Part shown: positions 46,425 to 59,149 of the stretch, piece by piece
How positions within the stretch are numbered: position 1 is the first letter of the stretch
How the letters are laid out: each line of letters opens with the position of its first letter
Origin: Aphelocoma coerulescens
Taxonomy: Eukaryota; Chordata; Aves; Passeriformes; Corvidae
Reading direction: 5' to 3'
Length of the DNA: 64,000 bases
Assembly (NCBI RefSeq): GCF_041296385.1
Contig: NC_091016.1
Span: 19,381,497-19,445,496 of the forward strand
The notes under the pieces: generated by a model
What the model was told of the DNA's origin: nothing
Database searches by the model: none
The model's input: only the letters and a program-made list of their open reading frames with translations
Made by a program: the position numbers and the translations under genes

Positions 46425-46527
46425 CCATGGTGTGATTCTTGGAACTGTCCTGTGCAGGACCAGGAGTTGGACTCGATTCTTGTGGGTCTCTTTCAACTCA
46501 GAATATTCTTTGGTTCTTTGATTCTGT
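46425..46527 (+). mobile_element. CR1 LINE 3' end, sense
   Basis: TGGTGTGATTCTTGGAACTG, GTCCTGTGCAGGACCAGGAG, TTGGACTCGATTCTTGTGGG and TCTCTTTCAACTCAGAATAT form the canonical avian CR1 3' end. It is followed by degenerate TTCTTTGG/TTCTTTGATTCTG octamers. It is 5'-truncated to about 0.1 kb. Confidence 0.9.
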
Positions 46528-46529
46528 AA

Positions 46530-48235
46530 AACACATTGCCTTGAGATTGCAGGGGAAATCCAGACCGTATTTTTTTAAAAGCATCTTCTAATTTTGAGGC
46601 TTTGACTGAAACTGAAAATGAGCAACTATAGGACAAAAATCTCTGTTCTTCTGCCTGGAAGGTGTTAGGCAGTGACACTGTAAGCAGACTCTTTTTCTGA
46701 GTTTACAAATCTTAGTGAGATACTATTTTCAGCTGTGATGCATATATTTTCAGACACTAAACTTCTCACCTATAGAGGAGATTGCTTGATCAAATGGGGG
46801 TTTTTTTATGGGACTCCTTCTGTGGGTAGAACTGAGTTTCACTGGTAGCTACAGGCTTTGGCTTACTTCTCTACGAGCCTGCAGAGCCCAGCATGGTGAC
46901 AGACAGAGATAAAATTACATTCCATGTATAATTTGGGATCTCATGAAAGGAAAGCCAAAACTATAGGAAGAAAGAGCTCTGCCTAAATTAGGTTTCTGCT
47001 TAGAGGTGTGTTCCCTAAGCACTCAGAAATTCACATGCTTCCTTAGACAGGCTTACTCAGATCTGGTGAGCTTTAGGAAAGGGTAAGGTATGGCTAGTTA
47101 CCCAAATTTGGGATCAGGGAGGCTGAGGGTAGCTTTCCCACAAAATTACTCAGCTCTTCTTTTGCAGAATTAACAGATTCTAGCAGCAGATTGATGCTTT
47201 GTGTTCTCTGGAAAACATGAACCACGTTTCAAAATGTCTCAGGGCTGCCCCAACACACACGATCATCCCCTCAATTAAAAACCATCACTTAAATGACACA
47301 GTCCAAACCTAGACTTGTCCATGGCCTTTCTTATTCACCTTTTTCAGATATTTAGATCTGGGGAGCCCCCTCCATCCTTTGCCCCCCCCTGCCTTGGAGG
47401 GGATGAACACCCAAATGTCAAGCTCTAAAATGACTGCACATGATACACAGCCTACAGCATAAACACACATGCAAGCACTATGGCTGATGTGAAAGAAGAG
47501 GCCCTGCATGACTCTTACTTATTTTTAGAGTGAAAAGCCCCTGCCTCAGCCAGGCAGGACTCCATGACTAACATCCCAGTTCGTTACTGGTGCCAGCCTG
47601 CCAGGTTTTGCTGAGACTCCATGCAGGACCTGTCAGTGCAACTCCTTTAAGATTCAGGTAGGCAACTCTTTGCCTTTAGGATCAGGTCAGACTTTAAACA
47701 GACAGCTTTACTTTGTAGTAGCTACTGCTTTTATTTTCCCTGTGGACCTTTAAACCATCCTCAATAAAATCTAGAAACTGTTGGACCTGGGAAAGCGTCT
47801 AATGAATATGCTCTCACAAGCTAAAAGGAAGGGAAAAAATTGGAAGGTATTTTAAAACAAAAGCCCCATGTTTAAGTTTTAAATTTCAAATGCCTTAAGC
47901 ATTTTTTTTCTTCTTCTTTCACTCCTGCAGTGTTGTCTGAAAAGCCAGTTTTGCTCGGCTATTGTCTGCTTCGCTGCATGGCTCCCTGTGTTTTGACAGT
48001 CAGTCTTCAAATTGCCACAACTTTGAAGTGGATCCATCTTCCAAAGGGACACCTTTTCTTCTGCCCTCTCCTCAGCATCAGTAGCATATGAGCCCTGTAG
48101 GCCCTTTGAACTCAAATACCACCGTTTATTAGAAGAGAAAATAGAGACTGTAACTCAAAAAATAAGGAAATTCAGCTGGGCAGGGCTGGATAGGAATAAA
48201 AAGGAGTTAGCAGCAGCCTTCCCTTCTCCCACGTT
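46530..48235. other. Non-coding interval, nothing recognised
   Basis: AT-rich single-copy sequence; short T-runs near 46800. No gene, RNA or repeat was recognised. Confidence 0.4.
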
Positions 48236-48239
48236 TGTC

Positions 48240-48540
48240 CTGGCTTGTTGGCTGCCTGAGCCGCGGAGAAGTAAAAAGAGCTCCTTACACCTGTGCAGGT
48301 GCTACCGGTGATCATTTCCGCACATCCCTGTTGTCTTGCTTTGGGTTTGGTTTTTATTCTTTTACTACTTTTCTTACTTTCCACCCCGGCGGCTCCTGTG
48401 CGAGCACCGGCCGGGCCTGGGCCGCCGCCCCACCACCGGCCGCCAGGTGGCGCCACTTCCCTTCGTCTTCCTCCGTGAGGGAGGCCGGGCCGTGAGGGAC
48501 CCCCCGACCGCGAGGCTGCTGCAAAACGCGGAATGTGTAA
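48240..48540. promoter_or_regulatory. Small CpG-rich patch
   Basis: About 300 bp of GC- and CpG-rich sequence, densest at 48385-48535, lies in AT-rich surroundings. It is too short for a classic island but is a candidate promoter for a non-coding transcript, or an insulator. No splice donor of quality was seen. Minus- and plus-strand frames through it are explained by GC content. Confidence 0.4.
48440..48453 (+). promoter_or_regulatory. CTCF-like site
   Basis: CCGCCAGGTGGCGC matches the CTCF core CCASYAGRKGGCRS at 13 of 14 positions and lies in the densest part of the CpG patch. The surrounding GGCGCC makes it partly palindromic. Occupancy is not known. Confidence 0.5.
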
Positions 48541-48698
48541 AATTTTCCTTAGGAAAGGACGTTCTTTGACGTTTGATCTTCGCATGCTTTCAAGCCTAAT
48601 CAGCAGGAAAGGAGATTTAACCCGTGAAACAGCAGCTAACAAGCAGTCCCTGAGTGATGGCCAAGTGCTGGAGAAATTACCTGGGGGTAGAGTTACCT

Positions 48699-49245
48699 TG
48701 TTAAGGTTTAGGGCTCGAGGTGTTTCAGTGGTCTCCGACCTCGGGGGAGGCTGACAAAGCTTGAGGAGAAGGATGCGCTGCTGATAGGGGACATAAAGAA
48801 TGCAGAATTTATAGGCCACAAGGACATTTGGCAGGACCCCAAAGATAAGGAAGAAACTAATAAAGACAACTCAGCAACTGTGCTGAATCAGCGCCAATTG
48901 GGTAAAAGGCAATTCTGGCAGGGGGAGATGGTGGCCACCAACTCACAGCCATGGACCCAGGAAACCCATGGACCCAAAAGAAGAGAAAGACTGAGTATGG
49001 GACTAATCAGCAGGAGAAGCGAGAGAATCATTAACAAGCAGAAGATAGAATACTAATGAATAAGAGAACTATGTAACTTGTAGCCAATGAACATGAATGC
49101 CTTTGTTTGCTAGAAGGTATAAATAGCAGAAGGTTTTAATAGTAGTGTGCTTGATTTGTGGACTACCACTGAGCACCCAGGCATGTGCAACTCTGAGATA
49201 ATCAATGTCTGTCTCAAGTGTGTAATTATAGGCTTGTTGCACACA
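48699..49245 (+). mobile_element. LTR, ERVK-type, solo (approximate ends)
   Basis: The segment starts TGTTAAGGTTTAGGGCTCGA and has a U3-like region of about 0.4 kb. A TATA box follows (GGTATAAATAGC near 49115-49126), then an R/U5-like stretch (GAGATAATCAATGTCTGTCT near 49195) to about GTTGCACA at 49243. The whole resembles a short ERVK-type LTR common in songbird genomes. No internal retroviral region adjoins. The right end is uncertain and no target-site duplication is seen. A TTTTAATAGTAG word stands where a poly(A) signal would be expected, so that signal seems lost. Confidence 0.65.
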
Positions 49246-50825
49246 AATCCCATGTTTGCAGACAACAAGGTGACTCCAGGGCTGTGAGAAGACCCTGCCA
49301 CTGTGAGGGAACCCCAGGACTGTGAGGTGACCCCAGTGCTGCCAGCTGCCCCTCGCCTGAGCCCGTCTGGTGATCCCACAGCACAGCTTTTGGATGCAGT
49401 GTCCAAGCCAAACCCAAATATGCAAACCCAGCTGCAGGAACGTGGTGCAAGTGCCTTTATTGTTAGCCACCAAAGAAAGGTTTGGGGTTTATTCAGCGAC
49501 AGATGGTGCCATGGAAGTTGACCCTGGAGCTGGGCTCTAGACAAAGAGCTATAAATAGAAGCAAATTGTTTTGCATGGGGCTTGTAGGGTCGCTGTAGGG
49601 TGGCAGAGATGAGGAGCAGGCAGGCATTTTCCATCCTCTCTGCTCTCTCCAAGAGAAAGGAGAAGCTGTGGTGACTTAAGTTGGCCATGGGCGGCTGAGA
49701 GGTTTCATATCTGTGTTTAGCAAAGTATGTAAAATCCAGGGATGTGATGCAGCCCCACTGGATCACTGCTCCTGCACAGAAAAGACAGAGGAGTTGGTGG
49801 TGGAGCTGTGGGAGCCACCATTTTCCACTTTCCCAGGAGAAAGGTGGCTGGGGCAGGAGGCACTTTCACTGCACCCAGGCAAGGAGCCTGCCTGTGCAGT
49901 GGGCATCTCTTGCAGAAAGCAAAGAATTGCTAAGGGGCTTGATACCTACCAGGAAACAAGGAATGGTACTGCCAAAGATGTCTTTATCTTTGTTTCTGGC
50001 ACATTTATGAAACATCGAATACCTAGACAGTGGTAGCTGGCCCAATAGCCTGAAGTCTCAGCTAAAAAAAAACCCAGTCTGTCTTTCTGGAGCTATCATT
50101 CTCTGATCTGGGGGTTTGTTCCTTTATTTTCACTCCCCTCTGCTTCAGGGCTAATCAGCAGAGCTTGCAAACCAATAACAAATTGGTTAAAAATCAGCTT
50201 TATATGCAAAGCCTGAAATAAAACATCTGTATATATCCCAGAAGCCTTCACAACCTCCTGTTTTATTAGCATCTCTAAAATAACTTTTCTTTCCTGACTC
50301 TAATTCCAGCTAGAAGCACTCTGATAATCCTCATAGGACTGTTATGTGTATTTCCAATTAAGCAATTTATAAGCACTGGCTGTGAGGAGCTTTTTGTTCT
50401 TAAGGAAATTATTTCTTCATTAAGAGTAAAACAAGTCTTTTTTTATCCCTGCTTAATATGAAAGCCCTTGTGTCCCCTTCACATATGTTTTAAGTACTGA
50501 ACTGTGTAGAAGGAGATTAATCATTTTGTACCCCAACAAGCAGGGAAGAGACAGCAGCTGGGTCAGTCGCTCAGGGAATAGGCTTTTCAGTGTTTGTTTT
50601 CAGAGAGAAGTAAAAGTCAGACAGACAGACACTTACTTTCAAGCTACTTCCCTTTGCCAGAGGCAACCCACACAATCATGAGCCCTTCTGGAGCTTGAGT
50701 CATGAAGAACTGCGGCAGATAAAATGAAGACAGTCAAGAGGAAAAAAAAAAATCCCATTCATGCCCAGCTAATGAGTAGAATTTCCAAACTGCCTCTTGT
50801 TTTGCAGGCTGTGTACCTTAATTAG
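49246..50825. other. Non-coding interval; possible conserved element inside
   Basis: The first part (to about 49520) repeats GACTCCAGGGCTGTGAGAAG-like words (CTGTGAG, GACCCC) as a degenerate tandem. The part from 50130 to 50430 is AT-rich with CAATTAAGCAATTTATAAGC near 50356 and ACCAATAACAAATTGG near 50171, suggestive of a homeodomain-rich element. No gene recognised. Confidence 0.3.
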
Positions 50826-50827
50826 AT

Positions 50828-50935
50828 GAATCACAGAACACTGAGGGTGGAAAACACAAGCCAGAGAGCTCATAAGAGTCCACTTCATTCTTTCACACTG
50901 GCAGCATTATCTACCTCCTCAACAGGGAAGAATGT
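50828..50935 (-). mobile_element. Possible CR1-like relic, antisense
   Basis: GAATCACAGAACACTGAGGG followed by TGGAAAACACAAG and a TCATAAGAGTCCACTTC stretch resembles the antisense 3' end of reptile/bird CR1 (AATCATAGAA...GGAAGAGACCTC...CATCTAGTCCA). Divergence is high, so this is tentative. Confidence 0.35.
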
Positions 50936-53900
50936 CCCTCCATTTTCCTGGACTGTCATGAGGCATGGGCACACTTGGAAAATGAAGAGCAGAAATGATG
51001 GATGATTGAGTTTAGTTTGTAGAGCAGCCCAAGCATCCTATTCCTATTCTTGTCCCCAGGCCCAGCCGTTTACATTTTGTATAAAGGCACTCACAAGCCT
51101 TTGTTCTGGTCAAAGCAGCCCCATGACCAAATAGCATGAGTTGCACTGAGCAGCAACATGAGGGACCTTCAAAGTGAGGGCACACTTGCTAATATCAGGA
51201 ATGAACTCACCAGAAAGCTTCTGATGTGGTAACAGAAGACATTTTGAGCCTTGAGTGTTCCTGGAACTCTGGAAAGAAACCCCACATAAGTGTTGTAAGT
51301 AAACTGCATTCCCTTCATTCTTCTCTAAGCCCAACTAGAAGAAAACAGCCTAAGAATGGGATAGCTCCTGAATGTTTAAGGTTAATATCTCGTATCTGTT
51401 TACAGTAACAAATGTAGAGAAATGGAGGAACTGACAACAAATGCAATTACTACATTAGTAAAGAGCTAGTCTATAGAAATAGGTAAGAGACCAAGATGCT
51501 GCAGCATGTAAGCCTGTGCCAATGCTTGGCTTGCACAGGGTCAGTGGGAAATGTCATGTATTCCAGCAGCACCAGAAGCCCTCTGTATTTTTCCCAGGAA
51601 TAGGTGCATAGAATGGCTGATGAATGGAGCTAGAAGTGGCAAGTTTGACTGTACAGTTCAATGTAGACATTGTATCATTCAGTGAAGAAATGATGAATTT
51701 AGAATGCTTAAAACCTTGAGATATCTTTCTCAGTCTCTGCATTTCATGCCATGCTCAGTAATACTATTTATCATCTCCTTTTCTATTACAGGATGGATTT
51801 TATTTAGCAGCACAAGGAAGAAATGCCTGGCTGTAGTTCCCTCAGCAAGCCCAATGGCACTGTGGTTTTTGGTTATTCTGGCTTTATGATGTCACTCTCT
51901 GAGAGGGAAATCTGTTTTGAAGAGGGATTTGAAGAAAGATGGGATAATATGTGACATCATGCATTGGCTCCTGGGACAGAGACAGCTCTACTGGCACATG
52001 GAGAGTCATTGATCTGCCAGGCCGAAAAAAACGTCACTTATATCATGGCAGCATGAGAGAAAGGAAAAGGACAGAGTGACAAACAAGTCGTACTTGATGC
52101 TCAGAGTCAGCGCTGCTGTCAGAATGGAGGGAAGAACAGTAAAGGAAATGTCAGAAACAGACAAGCAGGTTGAGAAAGGCACTGCAGGAAGCAGAAATGT
52201 GCAGAAAATTATGCTGCAGAGGTAAACGGAGAATGAGGAGGGAAAAATAAGTGTTAAGGATTACCATCATTATGCAGGGCATGAGATCAGTCTGGAGTCT
52301 GTGTTTTGGGTGGCTGCAGTCTCAGGGAGGCCAGAAGCAGAGGAGATAATGTGAGGCAGAAGATAAAGGGGTCAAGGGCATGATCTGTCCTGAGTCTTAG
52401 AAACACTGCAGAAGAAAAATCATTTGTATTTAGGTATAGCCTAATGTACAAAAGAGTATTGTGAGCAATCAGAGCTGTCTGGCTACTTCACCTGAAGGAA
52501 AAGGGATATGGCAGCATCTCTGTTATAAAAACTGAGAGAACAAGAGGAGACAGTCAAAGAGAAAGATCAGGATTTAATTTGCTCAGTGTTCAGTCACCAA
52601 GAGACGTGGGGGTGGCAATATTGCCAAAGCAAAACTGAGTTGAGGGAAATAGATTAGAAGCAGTGAGTCAGATGTGTGAGCTCATGGTAGCACAGCTGAT
52701 ATTTGAAATTGCAGGAAGAGTGAGGATCATAGGAACCTTCACAGGGACTTTTCTTCCTGGGTTTTACAGTTCAGATCCCATCAAAACACACAGTTCAACA
52801 ACTCTTAGTCACCACAAACCTGCAAGAGCACGTCAGAGCCAGAGAAGGGAAAGGGAGAGCAGTGGGTAGATGTGGAGCTGCAAGACTATTCCTTGGATAG
52901 AGGTAGGAATTTTAGAGAAAATCACTCTCAAATTTAGATCCTCACTGAAGACCTCAGCCCTCAGGGGAGTCTTTTGTGAGTAAAGGTTTAGGACTTGTGC
53001 ATCAGCTGCTGTGAAGTCCCTTTTGCAGCCATTCCAGGCAGTACCAAACCGGATGATCTGTAACAACACATGGACCATGGAGGCACGAGTCATATTTCTG
53101 TCTATGACTGCACACAGTAAAATAATTTTGTTTAACCAGCTTATTCTTTTTTGCTTTCCACCAGTACCACTGTAACTTCTTTTGGTATCCAAATGCATTT
53201 TTCTCCCCTTACTCAAACTTTTGCAAAAAGGGAACCTTTTTGCTCCTTGATTTTTACATACCTGCCTTGGTGACTCTGATAGGAACACGCTCCTGTATTG
53301 CTCTAGAAAGTAGCTTTACATGCACTGTTTCATCTAGTCCTTAATTCTTCCACTGGGGCACTAAATCTGGACTAAGCTGAAATACTAGGACAATAATTCT
53401 TAATCCACTGTGGAACATTAACTGAGTGTTAAGACAGCGATTTGCTGTATATTATGAACGTGTCTCCATTTCGTTTCCTCTCTGGAGATGCTGATTCACT
53501 GATGGAGTGATGTTCTTCCAGGCAAGAAAAGATTAAGTAGAGACAACAGACTCAGAAGTAATAAATAAGGCTGTAGAACAAAACAGCCTAATATTACATT
53601 ATTTTAGAAGCCATATATAATCATGTCATCAGAGATGTGTTGTGCTGCACACACATGAGGGTGCATAGTTAAGGTGCTGCCTCTAATCTTATACTGTGCT
53701 AGTTCAGGAGGTTGCAGAGTTTACAACTGTATATTTATTGCTGCATCAATCCAGCACTGGGAAGGAGGTTTGCATCTATTTAGCCACAGCAGTGTGTCCT
53801 CACAGTCAAAGTGTTCTTCAAAGGAACGTGAGCACTATTTCCCCTGTTTCCCATGTGCAAACCCAAGGTGCTGGAGAAATGGCAGGTCCTTTAGTCCCTG

Positions 53901-55800
53901 AGATCAATGGAATGTGCAGTAGAAAGGAACCAAGTTTCCTGCTCCCTGCTTCTGTGTGAAGTATGTGCTCACACTCTCCCTTACTAGTGCCCTACTGCAG
54001 GGAGGCTGCATGTCTAAAATTCTGGAGACAAGTTTGGGTAGTGTCTCTCTAATACAGACAGAATACAGGCTGGGATCACAGGCAGCCTGCCAGAACTGTC
54101 ACATCACCCTGTCTGAGGGGACCATCTTCAAAACCAGACAGCAGCAATTGATCAAAGACGAGGTTGTTGCTCTTTTCTTTTGTTTCTGTGATTCTTCTGT
54201 CCAGAAGGCACCTGGGCTGATGTTGCTGTCCTGGCTGCTCTTCATACGGATGCTGGGGGCTAAACAGGCTATACTTCCTCAAGCTTGGGACAGGCAGCAC
54301 ACAGGGAATATTGGGCCTAGGCAGAAGGAAGGGGCTCACTGGACTCTATTCCTGGTGGTTTTTTTGAGATGGCCAAATGGCAGACATTTCAGCAGCCTGT
54401 TGAGCACAGTAACTACTCCAGGGCCAAAAATCAGTCCATGTAAATTGTAAAAATTAGGCGATTGCAAAGGTAAATTTTAACTGTAACTGTAAAATTAAAT
54501 TGTAAATCCTCCTCTGAGTGGATCAAGGTGCAGAAAAGAACCTGAGGTTGCTTGTTCATTATGAGAAGCCACATTGCTATAGGACTTAACAAAGCAGCAT
54601 GCTTTTTTTGTCCTGAGCAAACAAATGTCAGAATGCTGATTGGTCACTACTTGCAGGTCTTTACTGGGAATCCACTTCACCTAATCCAGACTTGCTGAAG
54701 ATGTCTGAAGAGAGGGCTTGATCTTTATTCCTAAGCAAAATCAGGTATGCAGATAATTTGTTTTTGATGGTGTGTTGTGTAGCTGTAAGAGTTCAAACCT
54801 CCAGACATGCTCTAGAACTGCCCCTGCCCTCTCCTCTAGGTCAGGGTGTTCTTCCAGGCCTGGAGCTTGTGCCTCTAATGCCCAGCTCTTCTCTTGCTGT
54901 AGGATGGGATGGGTGCCTGTACTGGTGGTTACAGTGCTCTGTTAGCTCTCACTTCATGCTCTGGGGAACTTCAGTGTTCCACAGCAGAGTCAGAGATGAC
55001 ATTCTTAGCACATTCCTTTCATTTCTTTCCCCTGGCATAGCAATTACTATTCTACACAGTGCTGCCTCATGTGGTTCTTTACAATTTATTTTTAAGGTTT
55101 CCCCAAAAACTTGCCTAGTAAGAGTTTTTGCATAATTGCTCCTCAAGATTTGCATTTCAAAATTTCAACACAGCTCTTGGAGCTGGCTGCAGGCTTATGT
55201 TACCTCCCACTAGGTTAATCCACACAGCTCTTGACTGAATGATCTAAACATAGGAATATGCATTGCTTTTTGCTTCTATTCTCAGAACAGCATTGTTCTT
55301 TCTTGGCCACTTCTTTTTTTTTTTTTTTTAAACGATTCCCAATTCAATTGCTTCTGCAATAGGCCTTAAAACTTTCCTAACTCAAGGGGGCTGCAGTATC
55401 TGTCAGAAGAATCTTTTGGTGTATTTTTGTAAACTTGTCAGATTCTCCAAGTTTTGCAGCCTTGAGGTAGGCCTGGCTGATTTGTGACTGATGGCACCAG
55501 AGAGGTAGTTCTCTTTTTCCTTCCTTGTTAATCATATACTTTAAATTATCATCAGTGATGGGTTTATGTTCCTCCTTACAGGTTTACAGAGTTTCAGCAG
55601 CAGTTATGTCACTGGATTCAAAGGGAAAGATGAGAGAATGAACTGTATTTGCTTTCCAAAATCTAGCTTTAAAGTTTCCCTGTGGACTGGAACTCACTGA
55701 TTTTCATTCATTTCTGGATGGCACTGAGTTAAGTAATTTTTTCACTGCTCTCCTCAGAGAAATTATTCTCTACCTATTTGTAAAGATTCCTTAATATTCT
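50936..55800. other. Non-coding interval, nothing recognised
   Basis: Scattered short frames (151 codons minus at 52833-53288, 164 codons plus at 53956-54450) have no family features. A T-run of about 15 lies near 55315. No RNA gene recognised. Confidence 0.4.
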
Positions 55801-55809
55801 GTCTTCACT

Positions 55810-56290
55810 TTGCTTTGGGTCATTTTAAAATTCTCCCATTTCTAACTGTTGCTCCCCTTATGATGCTTGGACTCTTGCACGCAATTTAAAAACATCTTCT
55901 GTCATTTTTACCTTTGCAGTTGTTACTTTGCCATGCTCGTTCTTTTTGATCTTTTCTCACTAGCTCCAAAAGTTCTTTTTTTTTAATCCGGCATATAATG
56001 TTCTTCAAGTTCAATCTCTTGTGATGGTATCTGCTCCTATCTGCCAGCATCCATAACCTCTTCGTTAGAAATAGTTCTTAGCACTTTGCCAAGATGTCAT
56101 GATAAGAACCAAGTGGAGAAAAGTGCAGTTTCTAATGACATTTATTGAATACTCCAAGTAATGATCCTTGCCTTCGTTTCCTGATAAAATGTGCTTGATA
56201 TGGTGTCTTTTTGGTCTCCTGCTATGGGTATAAAAATTACCTTCCTCCTTATTCTTTTGATGTAATTTTAAACACTGTTGTTCCCAACAG
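55810..56290 (-). mobile_element. Possible ancient LINE (CR1-like) endonuclease-region relic, antisense
   Basis: CATTTTAAAATTCTCCCATT, GCAATTTAAAAACATCTTCT and TGGTCTCCTGCTATGGGTAT fall in the order seen in the antisense of CR1-type endonuclease regions. In such regions TTAAAATCTCCCAT is the reverse complement of a Met-Gly-Asp-Phe-Asn codon run. Only fragments are recognisable and stops abound. Confidence 0.3.
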
Positions 56291-56480
56291 GAAGTTTGAT
56301 TGCTTGGCTTGAGAAGTTTAACAAGCTGAGCACCACTGGCCTATTTCTTTGATGATGAATGGAAGTGGAAGTAAGTGGGGAGTAAGATACAGGTGCACCA
56401 TCCCCCTGGGTAACCACAGTCATTCCTTGGGGTTATGAGCTGGTTTGAACCTCTCTCTGCTTTTGAACAAACTGGTAAGG

Positions 56481-56527
56481 TAGTAAACAAACTGCTAGTA
56501 AACAAGTTAGTAAACACCTAGTAAACT
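56481..56527 (+). repeat. Four tandem forkhead-like motifs
   Basis: TAGTAAAC recurs four times in 47 bp. GTAAACA is exact at 56483-56489, 56498-56504 and 56510-56516, and GTAAACT follows at 56521-56527. GTAAACA is the forkhead (FOXA/FOXO) core. The spacing of 15, 12 and 11 bp suggests a degenerate 11-15 bp tandem repeat that created the sites. Confidence 0.75.
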
Positions 56528-56529
56528 CC

Positions 56530-59145
56530 TGGCAAGACACAGCTAAACCCATGCAGCCTCCAAAACAAGGTATCTGCATCCAAACTGCCTATTGGGAATC
56601 ATTTGCAGCCTTTGTCAGCCCCCAAACCATGCACAAGCACTTCCTAGAAGAACATTTTGCTGACCCACACCAGAGCCAGGGCTGTGCTGGCACTTCCACA
56701 GCACAGAGACTCCCTGTTCCAAATCTGTGTCCAGGCCTAGACTTTGTACCCTTTGAATAAGGTGTATATTGTGCTTTGTTCCTTAATTTTTCTCTGGTGT
56801 GACTCTTGGAGTCAAGAAAGAGGTTCAAGATGCTTCTCCTATGCTTCCTTCTCTGGGAATGATGGTAAGAGGTGTTTCCATCACTGCCATGAGATGTGAT
56901 TAGGCTTTTCGGTACTGTCACAGAAGGCTGATATTGCAGTGGTATCTAAAATGTTTTATAACACTGTCTTTCTAGGCACCCTTTCCTGCAGCTTATGTCA
57001 GCCACACTTTGTAAAATTTTATCTGAAGTTGTTCAATCACACATAAAAATTAGAGTATGGCAATTATGTTGGCCTGGTTAAAGATCTTACAATACCGTGG
57101 CTTGGAACTATTACTTTTTCCAGCTTTATAGAAAAGGCATTTTTGGTATCAAGTAAGCGCCTTTCACTGTCTCCAGGATAACAAATCTTGGCCAAATCAC
57201 AAACTCTGACTAATTTTAATTTGAACACCCTCAGTAGAAGCTTGTTCACTTGGCAGCTGAATTCCTGGCTGTGACATCTGCAGTGAGCACCCTCCAGCCT
57301 CCAGTGTCTCCCTGCCAGCTCATCTGCCTCTGTGCAGCTCCATGCTGCAACCCAGGGCTGGCATCTTCTTCTGTGGAGAGTGGAGCACTGCAGGGTGTGG
57401 AGTGAGGAGCAGGGCTAGCAGCAGCAGAAGTTGGAGATTTTACTTGGACTTAATATTATAGAGAGGAAGGAGCTGTGAGGAAGGAGAGTAAGCAGAGAGA
57501 AAGCAGAACCGGCATCTATACAGCTCCTTATGTCTGTTCTTTCTCATCCAACACTGAAACAATCCAAGGCTGTCTTGAATCTCCATGTTTGTTTGCTGGC
57601 AAGTATCTGTATTAGCTGGTGATGAAGGATGTATCCTACATCCCTCAAATTTGTTGATTGAGTTTCTACCTCATGCAACTGATCCCTGTGGATGATAACA
57701 GACATCTACTGCTACCAATTACTTATTAGCACATGTGGTAGAGATCTGTTCTTCAAACCTAATAGGTTTCAGTTCCATTTGGAGGTCACTAGGGTTTCAT
57801 ATAATATAATTTCTTTTCGATTAACATGGGAAGTGACTTGGTAATTCCAGTAAATGACTAGGTACTTAAAGTAAATCTGTCTGGAAACACAAATTTCTGT
57901 CCAGCTGGAAATTTTAACAATTGACTTTTTACTTGAGACAAAACAGAAAAAAAGTTACTGTATTTTTGTGGTAGGACATTAAAACAAATGCCCTTCTAAT
58001 TTTTCTCTGAGTTATGTCCTCAAAGGGTTAACATGAAGAAAATAAGGTGATCAAAGATTTTATGGAAGGACTATTTTGATCTCATAAATGATGTAAGGCA
58101 GGACTTAATCCAAAATTAACATCCTATATGAGTTAATTAAAGGAAACAAATGTGAGAAAGCTTGTTCTACTCTTGAACAGCTCATTTAGCTTGTCTTTAA
58201 TGCAAATTGTCAATGAAGTTCCTGTCATGAAAATAAATCTCATTAAAAATGCATCGCTTGTTCCCACACATGTAAACCAAGGAGAGAGTGTGCTCCTACC
58301 AGATGAAATTGATGTTACTCAGCTGCAGAGCAAAGGTGATGTGAGTTTCAAAATGCAGTCACTCTTGCTTTTGTCTGGGTTTATGTTTTCTGAAAAATCT
58401 TTCACTCAGTGGGCTATAAGAGTCCTTAATGAATGTGGAATAATGTGGGGCTGCAAACTGATGACTAAAGGGCAGACTTGGAGCACCAAGAGCTTAAAAC
58501 CCACATTCCCTCTTTACTAGAGGACTTGTATTGCCAAAGGTAATATGTCCTTAGGCTACAACTTCCTCGAGATTTTCTATAATTTTCCATTGAATAGAAG
58601 TTCAGATAAAATGAAACTGTGAAAGCAAATACTATTTGAAACTGTATAAAAAGGTAAAAAATTATATTGAGCTTATAAATCATGACATCATATTATTATT
58701 ATTCTCTTGGAGCAGTTTATGGAGCAGTAAAGCTAGAATTCTGTACAGAGATGAAAGTCAATATCTATCTCCATCCCTGCACCAACATTAGTAGGAAATA
58801 TTACCAGACATTGCAAGCTAGGAAGGAAATAAGAAGAATATTAACTAGAGCCTTTTTTCCATATTACAGTCCCATATTACACAACAAACGAGTATGTAGT
58901 CCTTGTTTGTATACTTACAGAACTTCCTCTCCACAGAGCAATAAAGAGGCAGAGATTCCTGAATGTTTGGGAGGATGAGGCCTGACAATTGCAACATAAG
59001 AGACAACTCGAGAGGCAGGGATCTCCCCCCCACTGTAAGGTGAGAAACTCTACTACAACACATTTGTATGGGAAGCAATCAGATAAAGAGTTCTAATGTT
59101 TTCATTGTGTTTTAAAATATATGTGTGAAGGTCACAGCAAAGCTT
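56530..59145. other. Non-coding interval, nothing recognised
   Basis: AT-rich single-copy sequence. TATTATTATTATTC simple sequence lies near 58690. No exon, RNA gene or repeat family was identified. Confidence 0.4.
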
Positions 59146-59149
59146 TTGC

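Noticed and set aside
48172..48819. 215-codon minus-strand frame as a gene
   Set aside because: It crosses the CpG-rich patch and the start of the LTR, so two unrelated sequences are joined in one frame.
49110..49766. 218-codon minus-strand frame as a gene
   Set aside because: It begins in single-copy DNA and runs into the LTR end and a degenerate repeat; no protein features.
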